DNA of 64,000 bases. It comes from Euonymus europaeus. Taxonomy: Eukaryota > Streptophyta > Magnoliopsida > Celastrales > Celastraceae. The stretch is taken from NCBI GenBank assembly GCA_963580455.1, contig OY756962.1:23759001-23823000 (forward strand). The letters run 5' to 3'. The notes under the pieces were generated by a model that made no database searches, was not told the DNA's origin, and saw nothing but the letters and a program-made list of their open reading frames with translations. Of this stretch, positions 1-11,494 are shown one piece after another. Numbering within the stretch: the first letter of the stretch is position 1; each line of letters begins with the position of its first letter. The position numbers and the translations under genes were made by a program.

Positions 1-160
1 GTTATATTTTGGATTTTGTTTCAATATGGATTATATGATTGATTTGTTTGCTAAGAAACTTAGATAGACACCTATGGATTAATCAAAATGAGTAGAAAAT
101 GGCATGTAGTTCCAGTTGAGATGTGACTCTTTTGTATGTGTTATATGATAGCTATTAGAA

Positions 161-1206
161 ATGAGTAGAAAGGGAAAAGAACAACCCAGTGATGCGAACA
201 GGACAAGGTGGACTGATGAGGCAACTGAAATTTTTATTGATCTTTGTATTAAAGAGTCGAAGAAAATGGGACCAAATGATAAATGGAATTGGAGAAGTAT
301 TGTTCCGGAATTTGTTGCTTTGAGTCGTGCAGACTTCTCGGGAGGGATTTTGAAAAATAGATATGACAATTTGAAGCAAAATTGGCAATTATGGAACAAG
401 CTTAAGGATAAAGAAACAGGATTAGGGTGGAATAGTGTAAGGGGAACTATTGATGCTTCGGATGACTGGTGGAAATCAAGGATTGAGGTATGTGCATGAT
501 AATACCCTTTTTTATATTTCCTTTGTTTTCCTTTTAAATTTCTTATTCAATTCCTTTTACATTTCTTATTGAATCATACCTATCATTAATGTATTTGTAG
601 GAGAATCCACAGTATAAAAAGTTTCGTCGGGCGCCTTTGAATTTTGTTGAGAAGCTAGACATTTTATTCAAGGGTAAGGTTGCCACCGGGGCTAATAGGT
701 TCACAACTGGGATGGCTTCACTTGAGATGTTGGGTTCTATGCAGGATGATAGTTATTATACTCCTTACTTTGGAGATGCTTATCCCCCTCAACCTGAAGA
801 GCAGTCAACTGGTACATCACCAGTTGTAGCAACTGGAACTACTCAAGCTTCTGGATCAAGTGGCAAACGATTGAGGGTTGAATCTACTTCAAAATCAAGA
901 AAGAAAAAGAATGATAGTGTTGATTTGCGGGCAGAGACTAATGCAAACTTTGGCAAAATGATCGAAGTTTTTCAGGCTCATATTGAGAAGAAGAAGAATG
1001 TTGATCAATCATATGATGATGCAATGGCAGCTTTACTAGCGCTCAATCTTGGAGATGAAAATGATGCTCTTCTTTACTTTGGTATTCAACTCTTTAATGA
1101 GGAGTCACAGAGGCAGTTGTTTGTGCGTACTCCTGAGACCAAACGCCTTGGATATCTTCGTACATTATATGTTCAGAGGATGGGTGGAGGGGCACCAGTT
1201 GGATGA
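161..1206 (+). CDS. Harbinger ORF1: Myb/SANT-like DNA-binding protein
   Basis: Two exons, 161-487 and 601-1206, joined in phase 0 (GT at 488, AG at 599-600), give 310 residues. Residues about 14-100 form a Myb/SANT-like domain of the Myb_DNA-bind_3 type: RWTDEATEIFIDLC, a W-N-W helix, then a KNRYDNLKQNW helix and a G-W-N turn. Downstream are a basic stretch (KSRKKKN) and a helical C-terminal region. In PIF/Harbinger transposition this second protein binds the transposase, helps bring it into the nucleus and helps it recognise the element ends; that role is family knowledge. The transposase gene lies 169 bp downstream on the same strand. No stop or frameshift interrupts it. Some annotation pipelines would call it a host L10-interacting Myb protein, but its position argues for a transposon gene. 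Confidence 0.85.
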
Positions 1207-1375
1207 TTGTTATATTATTCTGTTGACAAACTACTTTGCATGTTTATTTTTAAGACATCAAGTTTTATGTATTTTGCTTGACATTATGTTTTATGCAAAC
1301 TTGTTTGAATATTATTTATTTCCAATTACCTATATGATTATTGATCCCAGGTTTTATTTTTTATGTTGTACAGAT

Positions 1376-2624
1376 ATGGGTGATAGTGATAGTGATAGTG
1401 GTGATGAAACAATTCTTCTCCTTGCTATAGCTGCTGCTGGCATGGAAGCCTTGAACTCAGTCAATAATTATATACCCAGGGAGCCATGTAGGACATCTAA
1501 ATTATCAGGATCTGCTTGGGTGGCAGAAATCCTCCAAGGGAATCCAGTTCGGTGTCATGAACAATTGAGGATGTATGTGGATGTATTCAAACGTCTATGT
1601 CAGATGTTGGAAGGCAGGTATTCATTGAAAGGTTCAAGTAATATAGCAATACCTGAAAAAGTTGCTATGTTTGTGTATACTGTAGGACATGCTCAATCAA
1701 ACAGGGATATGCGAGAGCGATTTCAACATTCTGGAGAGACAGTTAGCCGGATCTTTCATCAAGTTATGCATAGCATTCATCTAATGACACATGATATTGT
1801 CAAACCAAGAGGAAATCAATTGCATGAAACACACAGGAAAATTATGGATGATACAAGATATTGGCCATACTTTAAGGATTGCATTGGAGCAATTGATGGA
1901 ACTCATATCCCGGCAATTGTGAGTGAAGAAGAATTAGGTCGTTATGTTGGGCGAAAAGGAGTTCCAACGCAGAATGTGTTGGCAGTATGCGACTTTGATA
2001 TGTTGTATACCTACGTTTCAGCTGGGTGGGAGGGATCGGCTCATGATATGCGTGTCCTTGAAGATTCGCTACATGGTCATGGACTTGGTTTCCCGCATCC
2101 ACCTCCAGGTTTGCCTCATTCTATCATAGCTTATTTAAATAAAATAATTTTTTTTTTATAATGACTTCATACCTTTTTATACAGGTAAATATTATTTGGT
2201 TGATGCGGGTTATCCGAACAGGACCGGATACCTTGCGCCATACAAAGGTGATAGATATCATGCTCCACAATTTCGTGGACCCAGACCTCCTACTGGAAGA
2301 CGAGAGATATTCAATCGTGCACATTCTTCTTTAAGGGGTGTCATTGAGCGCACTTTTGGAGTCACAAAGAAAAAGTGGAAAATCTTGACGTCTATGCCAT
2401 CTTATTCTTTTAAAAGTCAAGTGGGAATCGTGATTGCATGTGTGACTCTTCACAACTTCATTCGTTTGCATGCTGTGCATGATCTGGAATTTGATATTGC
2501 TTCTGCTTCAAATGATTTTAATGGGGATGGTGAAGAGGAAGAAGGCCATGAGGCAACTCAAGCTGAAGATAGAAGCATGTTTACATTGAGAGAGGAGATA
2601 GCCGATTTAATATTTAATGCATAA
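1376..2624 (+). CDS. PIF/Harbinger DDE transposase (HARBI1-like nuclease)
   Basis: Exons 1376-2108 and 2185-2624 (phase 1 junction, GT at 2109, AG at 2183-2184) give 390 residues. The DDE catalytic acids are visible: Asp in GAIDGTHIPAIV, Asp in GSAHDMRVLEDS, and Glu in the IERTFGVTKKKWKIL block near the C-terminus. A helix-turn-helix-like region rich in ERFQHSGETVSRIFH precedes the catalytic core, as in HARBI1 relatives. The start was taken at the ATG leading an acidic GDSDSDSGDE stretch, because upstream in-frame sequence overlaps ORF1. The length is normal for the family. All three catalytic positions and the splice sites are intact, so this copy could encode an active transposase. It is clearly different from the Harbinger sequence at 26-29 kb. 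Confidence 0.9.
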
Positions 2625-2825
2625 TCGTATTTTTAAAAGTTGTCGTATGTGTTTTCACTATTCTAAAACCATTATATAAGTACATTAATTATTATTGTCT
2701 ATTTTTCTAGTCCTTTTATTTCATTTTGATAATCTTCTCTTCTAATACCCTTTTTGGTCATTTCATCTCAAATGTTATCAATAATAAGCTAATGTCCAAA
2801 AATTAAACCAAACACCTCACAGCAT

Positions 2826-2876
2826 TTTGGACAGCTTAAAGCTGTGAAATGCAATTGTGAAACAAACACACCCTAA
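2826..2876 (+). repeat. Right terminal repeat of Harbinger element plus TAA target site
   Basis: The last bases up to 2873 read outward as GGGTGTGTTTGTTTCACAAT, typical of plant Harbinger ends, followed by TAA at 2874-2876. A short internal palindrome (AGCTTAAAGCT at about 2833-2843) sits just inside. The left partner is beyond the window start. Confidence 0.7.
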
Positions 2877-4130
2877 GAGATGGGAAAAAATTAAAGATTT
2901 TGAAATATAAATTAATTAATGGACAAATATTTTAAACAAAAGAAAAATAAGAAAAAGCAATTCAATATGAGTGTACAATGGAGACATTAGACTGGCTCCA
3001 ATTTCTTGGGCCAAGTGTCTCTTAGACTCTTCACAATCTTTTTTTTTAGGGTCAATAAAACATATTGAGATATGTGTTTTATTCATATAATTTGTTTCTT
3101 TTGTAGCCAGTTCAACCATAATCAGTCGGACTTCTGAGTCCAGGTCGTGGGCTGTAGGGCTTATGAAGGTCGTGGGCTTGTTTCTTTTGTACTAGATCGG
3201 ACTACGGTCCAATCAACCATAGTCGGTCTGGCTATGGTTGGTTGGACCTCTGAAGCAGTTGGGCTTCTGTTCAGTCCAGACTGTGGGCTTGTCCGACCTA
3301 CAAAAGGTTGTCGGCCTATTTAACTTGAAAATCTTTGTAGTTCGTACCAATGACCCATTTTGAGCTCCAACAATGATCTATTTCAGCCTTTAGGGGTATT
3401 CAATTTGACTTGGGCTTCGAGTTCAACATCTTCAAGTTTCTTTTCTTCTCTCATTTATATTTAGGACATCAATACTTATGTAGATCCCCCCAATGTTGCC
3501 GCGAATGATAACCCCAAGTAATTGTTCAAGACTCCATTTTTTAGTATAGTGTTCTTTGTTCATCAACGCCTATGAATACAGTTGTGATGTAACTTCTTGT
3601 TTTTGATGATCAGAAGAGATGAAAAAGGAGAAAAAAAAAAGGTTAAAGGAAGTAACCAGTGAAGTTAGAATTTCATTTGCTATTTGCTAACCCAGAAGGG
3701 TAAAATTATAATAAACTGCTCTACTGAGAGCTAAGTACATTAACGGTCAAAAGAAATGTCTTACAAAAAATAATATAATGTAGAGTGTTGGATGTTAAGT
3801 GAATGCTACATAAAATCGTTTATTAATATTTTGAAACTTCAGATAAAGATATGGAAAAACCTCCCAGTAAACTCATGTCCTTTCCAACCTCCCACCACCC
3901 TCAACGATGGGTGTCAGTGTAAGAAAATCCAATGGATCCAATGCACAGTCAACGATGAGATCAATAAACCCCGAAGCCAATAAACAATAAGAATAGCAAT
4001 TCCCATCGAAGAATGTCTCATCTATCTGTCAAACAAGACCATCACTGGTTTACTCTTGTATAATAGAGCAATTAGCGTACCGAACTCAGGTCTATGAGCA
4101 ATAAAACTCTGTGTCCCACCTATAGGATCT
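2877..4130. other. Intergenic, no gene seen
   Basis: AT-rich DNA with only short chance reading frames. The stretch 3110-3330 has several repeats of a CAGTCGGACTTC/GGTCGTGGGCT-like motif, probably old repeat sequence. No RNA gene or conserved coding segment was recognised. Confidence 0.5.
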
Positions 4131-5310
4131 AGGGATGTCAACGGATCGGGTACCGTTATAATAAACAAATATCAAAACTGTTACTATTTAGGTAGTGTTT
4201 GGAAAAACATTTTGTAAAAAGCATATATTGTGACATGTATGTTGTTACCTTTATACTGATATAAATGCTAGCATATATGTTATTTCAAATGCTGAGGTGT
4301 TTGGTTATTTATGCTTAAAAATTAAAAAATATTTTTCAAATATATATAATAAATTATTAAATAAATAAATTACTAAATATAATTGAATATATTATTTTAA
4401 AATAAAAATATTATTAAATATAAATAAATAATTAAATCTATCAAAAAAATATAAATAATTAAATATATTAGTAAAAATGTTAATATATTATTAAATATAA
4501 ATAAATATAAATGAATATATTATGGAATAAAAATAAATAATAGATTATTAAATATAAATAAATTATTAAATAATTTAACATATATATTATTCAATAAAAA
4601 TAATTAAAAATTTATTATTAAATATATTATTAAATAAAAATAAATAATAGATTAGTAAATATAAATAAATAAATTATTAAATATAATTGAATATATTATT
4701 TAAAAATAAATATATTATTCAATATAGATAATTAAATATATTAGTAAAAATGTTAATATATTATTAAATAAAAGTAAATAATAGATTAGTAAATATAAAT
4801 AAGTAAATTATTAAATATATTATTTAAATATAAAATATATTATTAAATATAAATAATTAAAAACATTAGTAAAAATGTTAATATATTATTAAATAAAAAT
4901 AAATAACAATTTATTATTAAATAAAATAAATAATAGATTTTAACAGTAAGGCTATTTTGGTCATTTGGCTAAAATATAAGGGGTAATTTAGACTTTTCAT
5001 TTTTGATAGAAGGTAAATGTTGTTGAAAATGGTTTTTTATTTAGCATTTAAAAATTGTAACATATATGCTAAAATTATTATTGGGTGTTTGGTTAAGTAG
5101 CTTTTTATGTGTAGCATGTATGCTTAATGCTAAATTATATGCTAGTGAAAATTGTTTACCAAATGGGCACTTAATGTACCATATGCCAAAATCGTTCCAA
5201 AAATCATTTAGATTTTCAAAACCGAAACCGTTTCATGATCTTTTACCGTTTAATTTTTTCAATTTTTTTTAATAATTGGTTGGATAACCGTTTCCAAACA
5301 TATACACCCT
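4131..5310. mobile_element. Remnant of a GGGATGTCAAC-type repeat, split by a nested MITE
   Basis: The left part (4131-4190) starts AGGGATGTCAACGGATCGGG, the start of a common plant repeat also seen at about 9560 and 43058. The related right part resumes after about 5171 with CCGAAACCGTTT-type sequence. Between them lies an AT-rich MITE, so the older element was split. Boundaries are approximate. Confidence 0.4.
4191..5170. mobile_element. AT-rich nonautonomous element (hAT-like MITE)
   Basis: The ends look like imperfect inverted repeats. The left begins GGTAGTGTTTGGAAAAACAT. The reverse complement of the right end reads GTGCCCATTTGGTAAACAAT, and both continue into a GCATATA motif. The interior (4320-4940) is almost pure A/T, built from repeated ATTAAATATAAATAA-like units. 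No coding capacity. No clean target duplication was found, so the superfamily is a guess. Confidence 0.45.
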
Positions 5311-7193
5311 AATCCGAAATCCGAATCGTGCATTAAAGTATATTTAAAGATAGAATGCATTTTTTTTTATAAGTCTAAGATACTTATTAATAATGAATGA
5401 TAATAAATAATACAAATAGATAGAAATAGAAAGGAGTCCAATTTTTGGACGAACTACATGATAACACCATATTACTCTTTAGACATCAACAATAAAATAA
5501 AAATAAATAATTGGATTAGTGGTTAAGTGATTTAATTTATTTATTAATTTAATTATATTCACTATGAATTCATGTGACATTTATTACGTTATTATTCTCA
5601 TTCAAATTCCATATTCCATACTCAATATATATTTATAAACTATGAAAGTTTATAACAAAAAAAAAAAAAGATTGGTGGTTAGGTGGTTTACTTTTTTATA
5701 CATGTGTAAAGTTTAAATCATTTATCTAACATATTTACTAATATTTTTAAGAATTTACATGTAATTAAGGGAATGGTTGGGTCTGTCCGGTTTTGGTTCG
5801 AGTATCCTAACCATTTATTAATTGGTTTGGGTATCCCAAACCCGACATCAAATACCATAACCGACCCAAAATCGTGACATGTTTGAAAATAAAAACCAAA
5901 ATCGTTTTCAAACCCTATAGGATTGATTTTCAAATTTTAAACGAATCGAATACCCTGAAATTATGCACGGATTGGGTTCTTTTTCATCCGTAAGAGGGTC
6001 TAAAACCCAAACAATGTCTGGACTTGAGAACTTCTCTTTCCAAGTCCATCTGAGGGCTCCGTTCTTCAAAAGGAGAGGGCATCCAAAACAATAGACTTGG
6101 GTTTGGGCTTACGAGGGCTGGGTCGAAGTTCTGTAGTAGGCTAGATGGGCTTTAGTTAATCTGGGCCTTATTTTTTCGGCTGGGAGCCTAGATCTAAAGT
6201 TGTCATTGACCCATATTACAGTTAGTGGGAAAGTTATTGGTCAAAATTGAATTGGAGAAGGCTGAAGAGGTTGCTCGGTGTTTGAACTCTCTCTTTAACA
6301 GTAAGTTGTATAAAAAAATTATCTGCGTGATAGCTCTCTCTCTCTATATGGGACTAGAGTTATTTTGTAAACTCCCAACCACCTTATTAAAAAGCTTGAC
6401 CTTGAAGACAACGGTGATAAATGATATTGGCTGTGAATGGTGATGTGGTGGTGAAGACTTTTGGAGATTTTGACATTTAATTAATGGGTGGTTTATATTT
6501 GATATTTGTAATAATTAACAAATTTATGTTATTTTCAACCTCACTTGAAATTCAAAGGCAGGAATTCATAACAATGAGCCGTGTGTAAAGATGATGAAAT
6601 CATTTTGGAAAACGTTTGGAACTTTTTATTGAATGTTTTTTTTTGTTTTTTTTATGGGTATTAAAGGTGCGTTTGTTTTACATTTAGTACAGCTTGAATC
6701 TGTGATGTCCACATAAAATATTGTGTCAATCAAACGATACATTTTGTTGATAGTTTAAAGTTATGAGTCTCACAGTTTTAATTTGTGCAAAATGAAAAGT
6801 TGTCATCCCATAACTTTTCAAAGCTTAAAACTATGGAATCCAGTATTTTACAATCACATTACATAATTGTCCATCTGTATCTTAAAAGTTTTCAATTACT
6901 TTTTATTGTAATACTTTTTTTTGTAATTTTATCTACAAAATTAATCTAACAGAAAAATGAACCAAATATGTAGCAAATTTATATGGACTGTTAATTTATT
7001 TGCAAATCATTTCTTTTGAGTACATTAAGCTAAGAAGAACCAAAAAGATTAGATTGAAACTTTTTTTTTATCATACATTGTAAATCTCATCTACGTATGT
7101 TGTATCTGGATTGAAAAATAAGTGGTTAAGTGGGATTAAGGGAGGGATGTCAAGTGATAGATAGTTATGTGGGAACCTCCGTTATTTAGATAA
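5311..7193. other. Intergenic, repeat remnants only
   Basis: No gene seen. About 5765-5990 resembles decayed GGTTTGGGTATCC-type repeat sequence. Near 6665, GGTGCGTTTGTTTTACATTT resembles a Harbinger terminus and may be a MITE end, but no matching right end was found. Reading frames here are short and unconserved. Confidence 0.4.
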
Positions 7194-7672
7194 AAGTATA
7201 CATTTCGTCTCTCAACTATAAGCGTAGTTTCATTTTTGTTCCGAAATTATTTTTGCTCCTAAAATTGTCTTGAAACTGAAGTCAGGTTCCCTGTTTGTCC
7301 CTTAGGCGAGTTTGTCACCGAAATAATCCTACCTGACAAGTGTACGTGGATTTTTTTAATCAGTTGTAGAGCAGGTGGCATCCATGTGGCAAACATGTTG
7401 GCATAATGGCAAAGATTGTCCTAAATCCACACAAAAACCATGATCTTCCTTCATTTGTGTCGTTTCACTTGTGAACAAGGGAGAACCATAGAAAGGTTTT
7501 TGTTCTTACGCTCTCGTGATCTTACTAAACATCGATCCTTCAGTTTCGTGATCTTACCAACATCAATCCTTTGATTTTCTGATCTTACCAACATTGATCC
7601 TTCAGTTTCATTGATCTAATCAAGGCAATTCATTTTACCAAAGGTGAGCCACATGCAAACCCTGTAATTTTT

Positions 7673-7828
7673 GTAATTGTTGCCTTCGACCTTGAAATTG
7701 TTCTGATCTTGTTCAACAAAATCTGTAATTATTGCCTTCGATCTTGAATTTGTTATGTTCTTGTTCAACAAAATATGTAATTGTTGCCTTCGACCTTGAA
7801 TTTCTTCTGTTCTTGTCACGTTCTTCAA
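7673..7828. repeat. Three tandem copies of a 52-bp unit
   Basis: The unit begins GTAATTGTTGCCTTCGACCT at 7673 and recurs at 7725 and 7777, so the period is 52 bp. Copies differ at a few positions. It lies inside the MULE-like element, upstream of its open frames. Confidence 0.8.
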
Positions 7829-7917
7829 TTTTTGATTTTGGAATATGATATTGTGTTACTATTGTGTTGTTTATAAAGTGGAATTTATGTTTTGTTCGTT
7901 ATTTGTAGGTTGTAAGA

Positions 7918-8471
7918 ATGGTCAAAACACATGCTTCCAAATGTCAAGCTTCCACTGTGGTAGTACATGATGATGATTTGGAGGTTGATAGTGATGAGAG
8001 TGAAAGCGATGACAGTGTGATGAAGGTTAGATTTGATGACAATGAGGATGACAAAGATGATGATGCAATAAGTGTGGTTAGGAGAAGCATAATGCAATGA
8101 CTTGTAAAGGCATTGGAGTCACTAGAAGTAAAGGTGAGACATCAACCAGCACTGCATCAACATTTGGGCCACCTGCTACCACTTTGAGGCCTTCTGTTAG
8201 GCCACCTATTGCCACTGTGAGGTCTTCAATTAGGCCATCTTACCAATCCAAGGGATTAGAGGCACTTGGAAGGATGAAAACCTCAATTAATATGCCTTTT
8301 TATGAAGGTAGCTTCCTTAAGTCAGATGGATATGTTCCCCCAACTGATCATAGGCCACCTCAGGTTAGGGCACCAGCTGCTCCAAAATATCCAGTATTCA
8401 GGCCTCAAACAGGGACTGTGAAATACTTTGGCCCTTCCACCTACACCACTGTCCAAGATTCATGCACATGA
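7918..8471 (+). other. Unrecognised open frames inside the MULE-like element
   Basis: Two abutting frames, 7918-8100 (60 residues, strongly acidic with runs of D and E) and 8097-8471 (124 residues, rich in Pro, Ser, Thr, with repeated RPPIATVR/RPSVRPP-like segments). They overlap by 4 bp in different frames, so they could be a frameshifted gene, two exons, or a captured host-gene fragment. Acidic and proline-rich tails occur in MULE transposases, but no transposase or zinc-finger motif is visible. I do not recognise the product and treat the coding call as weak. Confidence 0.3.
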
Positions 8472-9143
8472 GCCGTGGCCATTATCCAAGAACATATCCA
8501 TATTTCAACCCTAAATTCTGAACCAACTCAGTTGGTGAACTCTTATCACTCAATTAGTTCACTTATCATTGAACATTTTTGGATGACCATTTCTTGTGTG
8601 TTTTGCAGAAAATTTTAGGTTCATATAAGAGGGGGTTAACAAGAGGTTTAAGCTGTAGTTCTACTGCAACAGCTAACATACAATAATTTGTTAACAAGTA
8701 AAGGAAATGGAGCATGTCTAGTGATCATTTGATTTTATGTTTTACAACCTTACTGATACATTAATGTTATGCTTTGGTGTAATTTGCTACTACATGCCTG
8801 TTAGATTTGGTACAATTTGTTGGGCATGTAATTTGGATACTGCAGGAACTGTTGTTGTTCTTTTATTGGAATTCTGCAACTTTGTTAAAGTTTAAGGATT
8901 GAAAGTTGACGTTTCCATTAGTTTAGGGACATAACGTTAAATTTTTCAATAGTATGCATGCATGTAGTCTCCGAGACTCTGACGTGCCAAGTGTGTGCCA
9001 CACAAGATTATTCCGGCGACAAACCAACTTTAGGGACAAATAGGCCAATAGGGTGCCAATAATTGAGGGACGATTTGAAGAGCAAAAATAGTTTGGGACA
9101 AAAATGAAACTACACGTATAGTTGAGGGACAAAAGGTGTACTC

Positions 9144-10680
9144 CTACCTCTAGATAGATGATAGAGTTAACGAGAGGAGAGGATAAAGAAAAAATGAATA
9201 ATTTCTTATATATAACTCCACCTATAATCTGAATATTCAAAAATTAAATATTTTATCTCGCCTAAAAAATACTCCATTGTCCAATTTTCGTTAAAAAAAT
9301 TATAAACCAATGAGAGTTGTATGAGGGAAATCAATCCCTTCATCATTTCCTACTAAGCTCTCCTCCTCCAATCCAAGTAGGGTGGAATTTAGGACTGTCA
9401 AAAAAAAAATCAACAAAATCGAAACCCTATTGAATTGCTTAGCCTGCTACTCAACCCTTAACTCTAAAAAGCATAGTCTTATATCTCAAATACTAAACAT
9501 AAAACCAAAACTCAAACCGTCCATAATAAGTCATACATGATGTCCATAACATTTATATTGATAGGGATGTCAAAAATGCTCATATTCAATAGGGTACCCA
9601 CACCAAATCATACGGCCATGGGTATCATAAAAAAAACAAACGGGCTGATAAGGGGACGAATTTGTTGAAATCCAACCTGCCTCATTACTTTAAATATTAT
9701 TAATTATATATATGTATATTATTTATAATATATATGTCATTACCTTTATTATTATTTATAAAATTAAAAAGAACAAATCAATAAAAAAACCCATAGAAGT
9801 ATATCATTTGCGTATATTTAATTTTTTTAGTAAACATATTTATTTAATGGGTAATAGTTATCAAACTCATGAATTGATCATGGATGATTTTGTATATAAT
9901 TGATTATAATTTATTCTGTTGTTTAAAATAATTAAAGACATATTTATAATTTTTTATTGATTTAAATTTTAAAATTTATTGTAATTTTTACAATTGTAGT
10001 TGGTGGAGCAGATAAATAGGCGGGGATTCTCTATCCCAACGGTTACGATGATAGGGCAAAAAATAAAATACACAATGGATATTTACGTGGATGGATAGAA
10101 ATTTTTTTTAATGGGTATAAGGACCGGGGAAGTGGTCCCCGCCCCGTACACATCCTCACACATGTACTTGAATTTAAATTTTAAATCTCATTTTTTCTCT
10201 CAAAACATGTGGTGTATGATGAGTCTACACATGATTACGAACACTATACTAAATATTATGAATGATTAGCCCAACCGATAAAAATTGATCTATCTACAAA
10301 ATAGTACTTAAACCCTAAACTATTATTCCTGATCGGATCGGATCGGACCGGATTACCGGATTTTGTAACCCGGTATACACTTAGGCTTTAATTTGCAGTG
10401 AGAAGTTCGGTCAAAGTCGAATCGTTGAAGATAGGAAGGACCGAAGGAGGACGTATTCTTGTTTTCTTTTATTTTTAGTTGAAAATTGAATTTCCACGCG
10501 CACTTTCCCTTCCGTTTCATTTGCCTTCAACGAAAAAATTATTAATTAAACTAAAAGTATTTTGAAAGAAATGAAGAGGCTGCCAGTAATCGTCTGTTGT
10601 GGTTGCTGATACAGTTATTGTTGTTGTATTGTTGGGTGAAAAATTTCTGCTCTGCTTATATTGGAAGCAAAGCAAGAAAG
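9144..10680. other. Intergenic, decayed repeats
   Basis: No gene seen. A GGGATGTCAAAAATGCTCAT start at about 9563 and GC-rich GGGGATTCTC/CCCCGCCCCG patches at about 10020-10150 look like a decayed nonautonomous element of the family also found at 43058. The last few hundred bases lead into the probable promoter of the TVP38-like gene. Confidence 0.35.
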
Positions 10681-11471
10681 TAAAACCAATTTCAATTTCG
10701 AAGTTTTCAGCTTTACGCCAACCTCGACAGACCTCTTTCTCGCCGACTCCTCCAGAAACGAGGTAAAGTTTTCATTTTGTCTGATGTTTGAACCCTAATC
10801 TTTAATAAGTTGTCAATGTTTGATCCACTTCTATGTGTGTCCCATATGGGAAAATTATATACAGTTTCCATCCATCTGTATCTAATTTAATTGAATTTGA
10901 TTGAGTTGATACTGCCCACTTCCAGCTTAACTTAGACAGACAAGATTTATCACCGTGGTTTGCGGATACCGAACTGCTCCTTTTCGTGTAATTTGTAAAT
11001 TTATAGTTGGTCTTTCATTTCCTTGTGAGACAGCTTTGATTGAAAATTCATGTAATCTTGTTTATTCACTACCTTTTATGTGTTATCAGTGGTTTAGCGT
11101 TTGGGGAAATTTGTGGAACCTAACCTTTTGGTTTCTTCAAATGATATTGGGCTTTTAAGGGTTTTGGTGGTATGTCAAGTCTATGATTTTTATGAAATCA
11201 GGGGTGGACCTTTATGTCAAACGGGGAAGAATTGTAACTAATTGTATTTACCCCTCCTAATACTAGTCTTGTGTGTGTATGATATAAAGCTACACAAAGT
11301 TAAAAAATGACTGGATTGAATAGTTCAAGATTTTTATGTGATGGGTTTTGCTTTTGAATTCGGATAGATGTTGTTTTGAAGGCAACTTGTTCCTCTGTGT
11401 ATATGTTGTTTATCAACTTTTGTAGCTTCTGAACTCGGTGCTTATAATATACTTTTGTCCACATTAAACAG
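10681..11471 (+). promoter_or_regulatory. Probable 5' leader exon and leader intron of the TVP38-like gene
   Basis: A C-rich leader ends at a good donor (AACGAG|GTAAAG, exon end about 10762), and an acceptor (TTAAACAG) ends at 11471, 23 bp before the start codon. This suggests a non-coding first exon and a roughly 0.7-kb leader intron. The transcription start is not defined. Confidence 0.4.
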
Positions 11472-11494
11472 CAGCCTTCAGTAGCTCATTACAG

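Larger units (their letters stand above)
1..2873 (+). mobile_element. PIF/Harbinger DNA transposon, left end outside window
   Basis: This stretch holds the two genes that define plant PIF/Harbinger elements, in the same orientation: a Myb/SANT-like DNA-binding protein (161-1206) and a DDE transposase (1376-2624). The right terminus reads outward as a GGGTGTGTTTG-type Harbinger end (reverse complement of the bases up to 2873). It is followed by TAA (2874-2876), the usual 3-bp TWA target duplication. The left terminus is not in the window, so the matching inverted repeat and target duplication cannot be checked. Both genes are open across their inferred splice junctions, so the copy may be recent and able to move. 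Confidence 0.88.
7194..9143. mobile_element. MULE-like element with long terminal inverted repeats
   Basis: The left end (about 7194-7345) and right end (about 8985-9143) are inverted copies of each other over at least 75 bp. Both read inward with AACTATA followed by GTAGTTTCATTTTTGT and ATTTTTGCTC; weaker similarity extends to about 150 bp (GTTTGTC.CCG.AATAATC). Long inverted repeats of this kind are typical of Mutator-like elements. A 9-bp target duplication is not clear. The interior holds a 52-bp tandem repeat and two short open frames (7918-8471) but no recognisable transposase core. Confidence 0.7.

Noticed and set aside
79..399. Minus-strand frames opposite Harbinger ORF1
   Set aside because: Shadow of the plus-strand Myb-like exon; no family resemblance.
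7673..7828. CRISPR-like array
   Set aside because: Contiguous tandem repeats without spacers in a plant genome; a simple transposon-internal repeat.
10955..11158. 67-codon plus frame upstream of the TVP38-like gene
   Set aside because: Lies in the inferred leader intron, unconserved composition.
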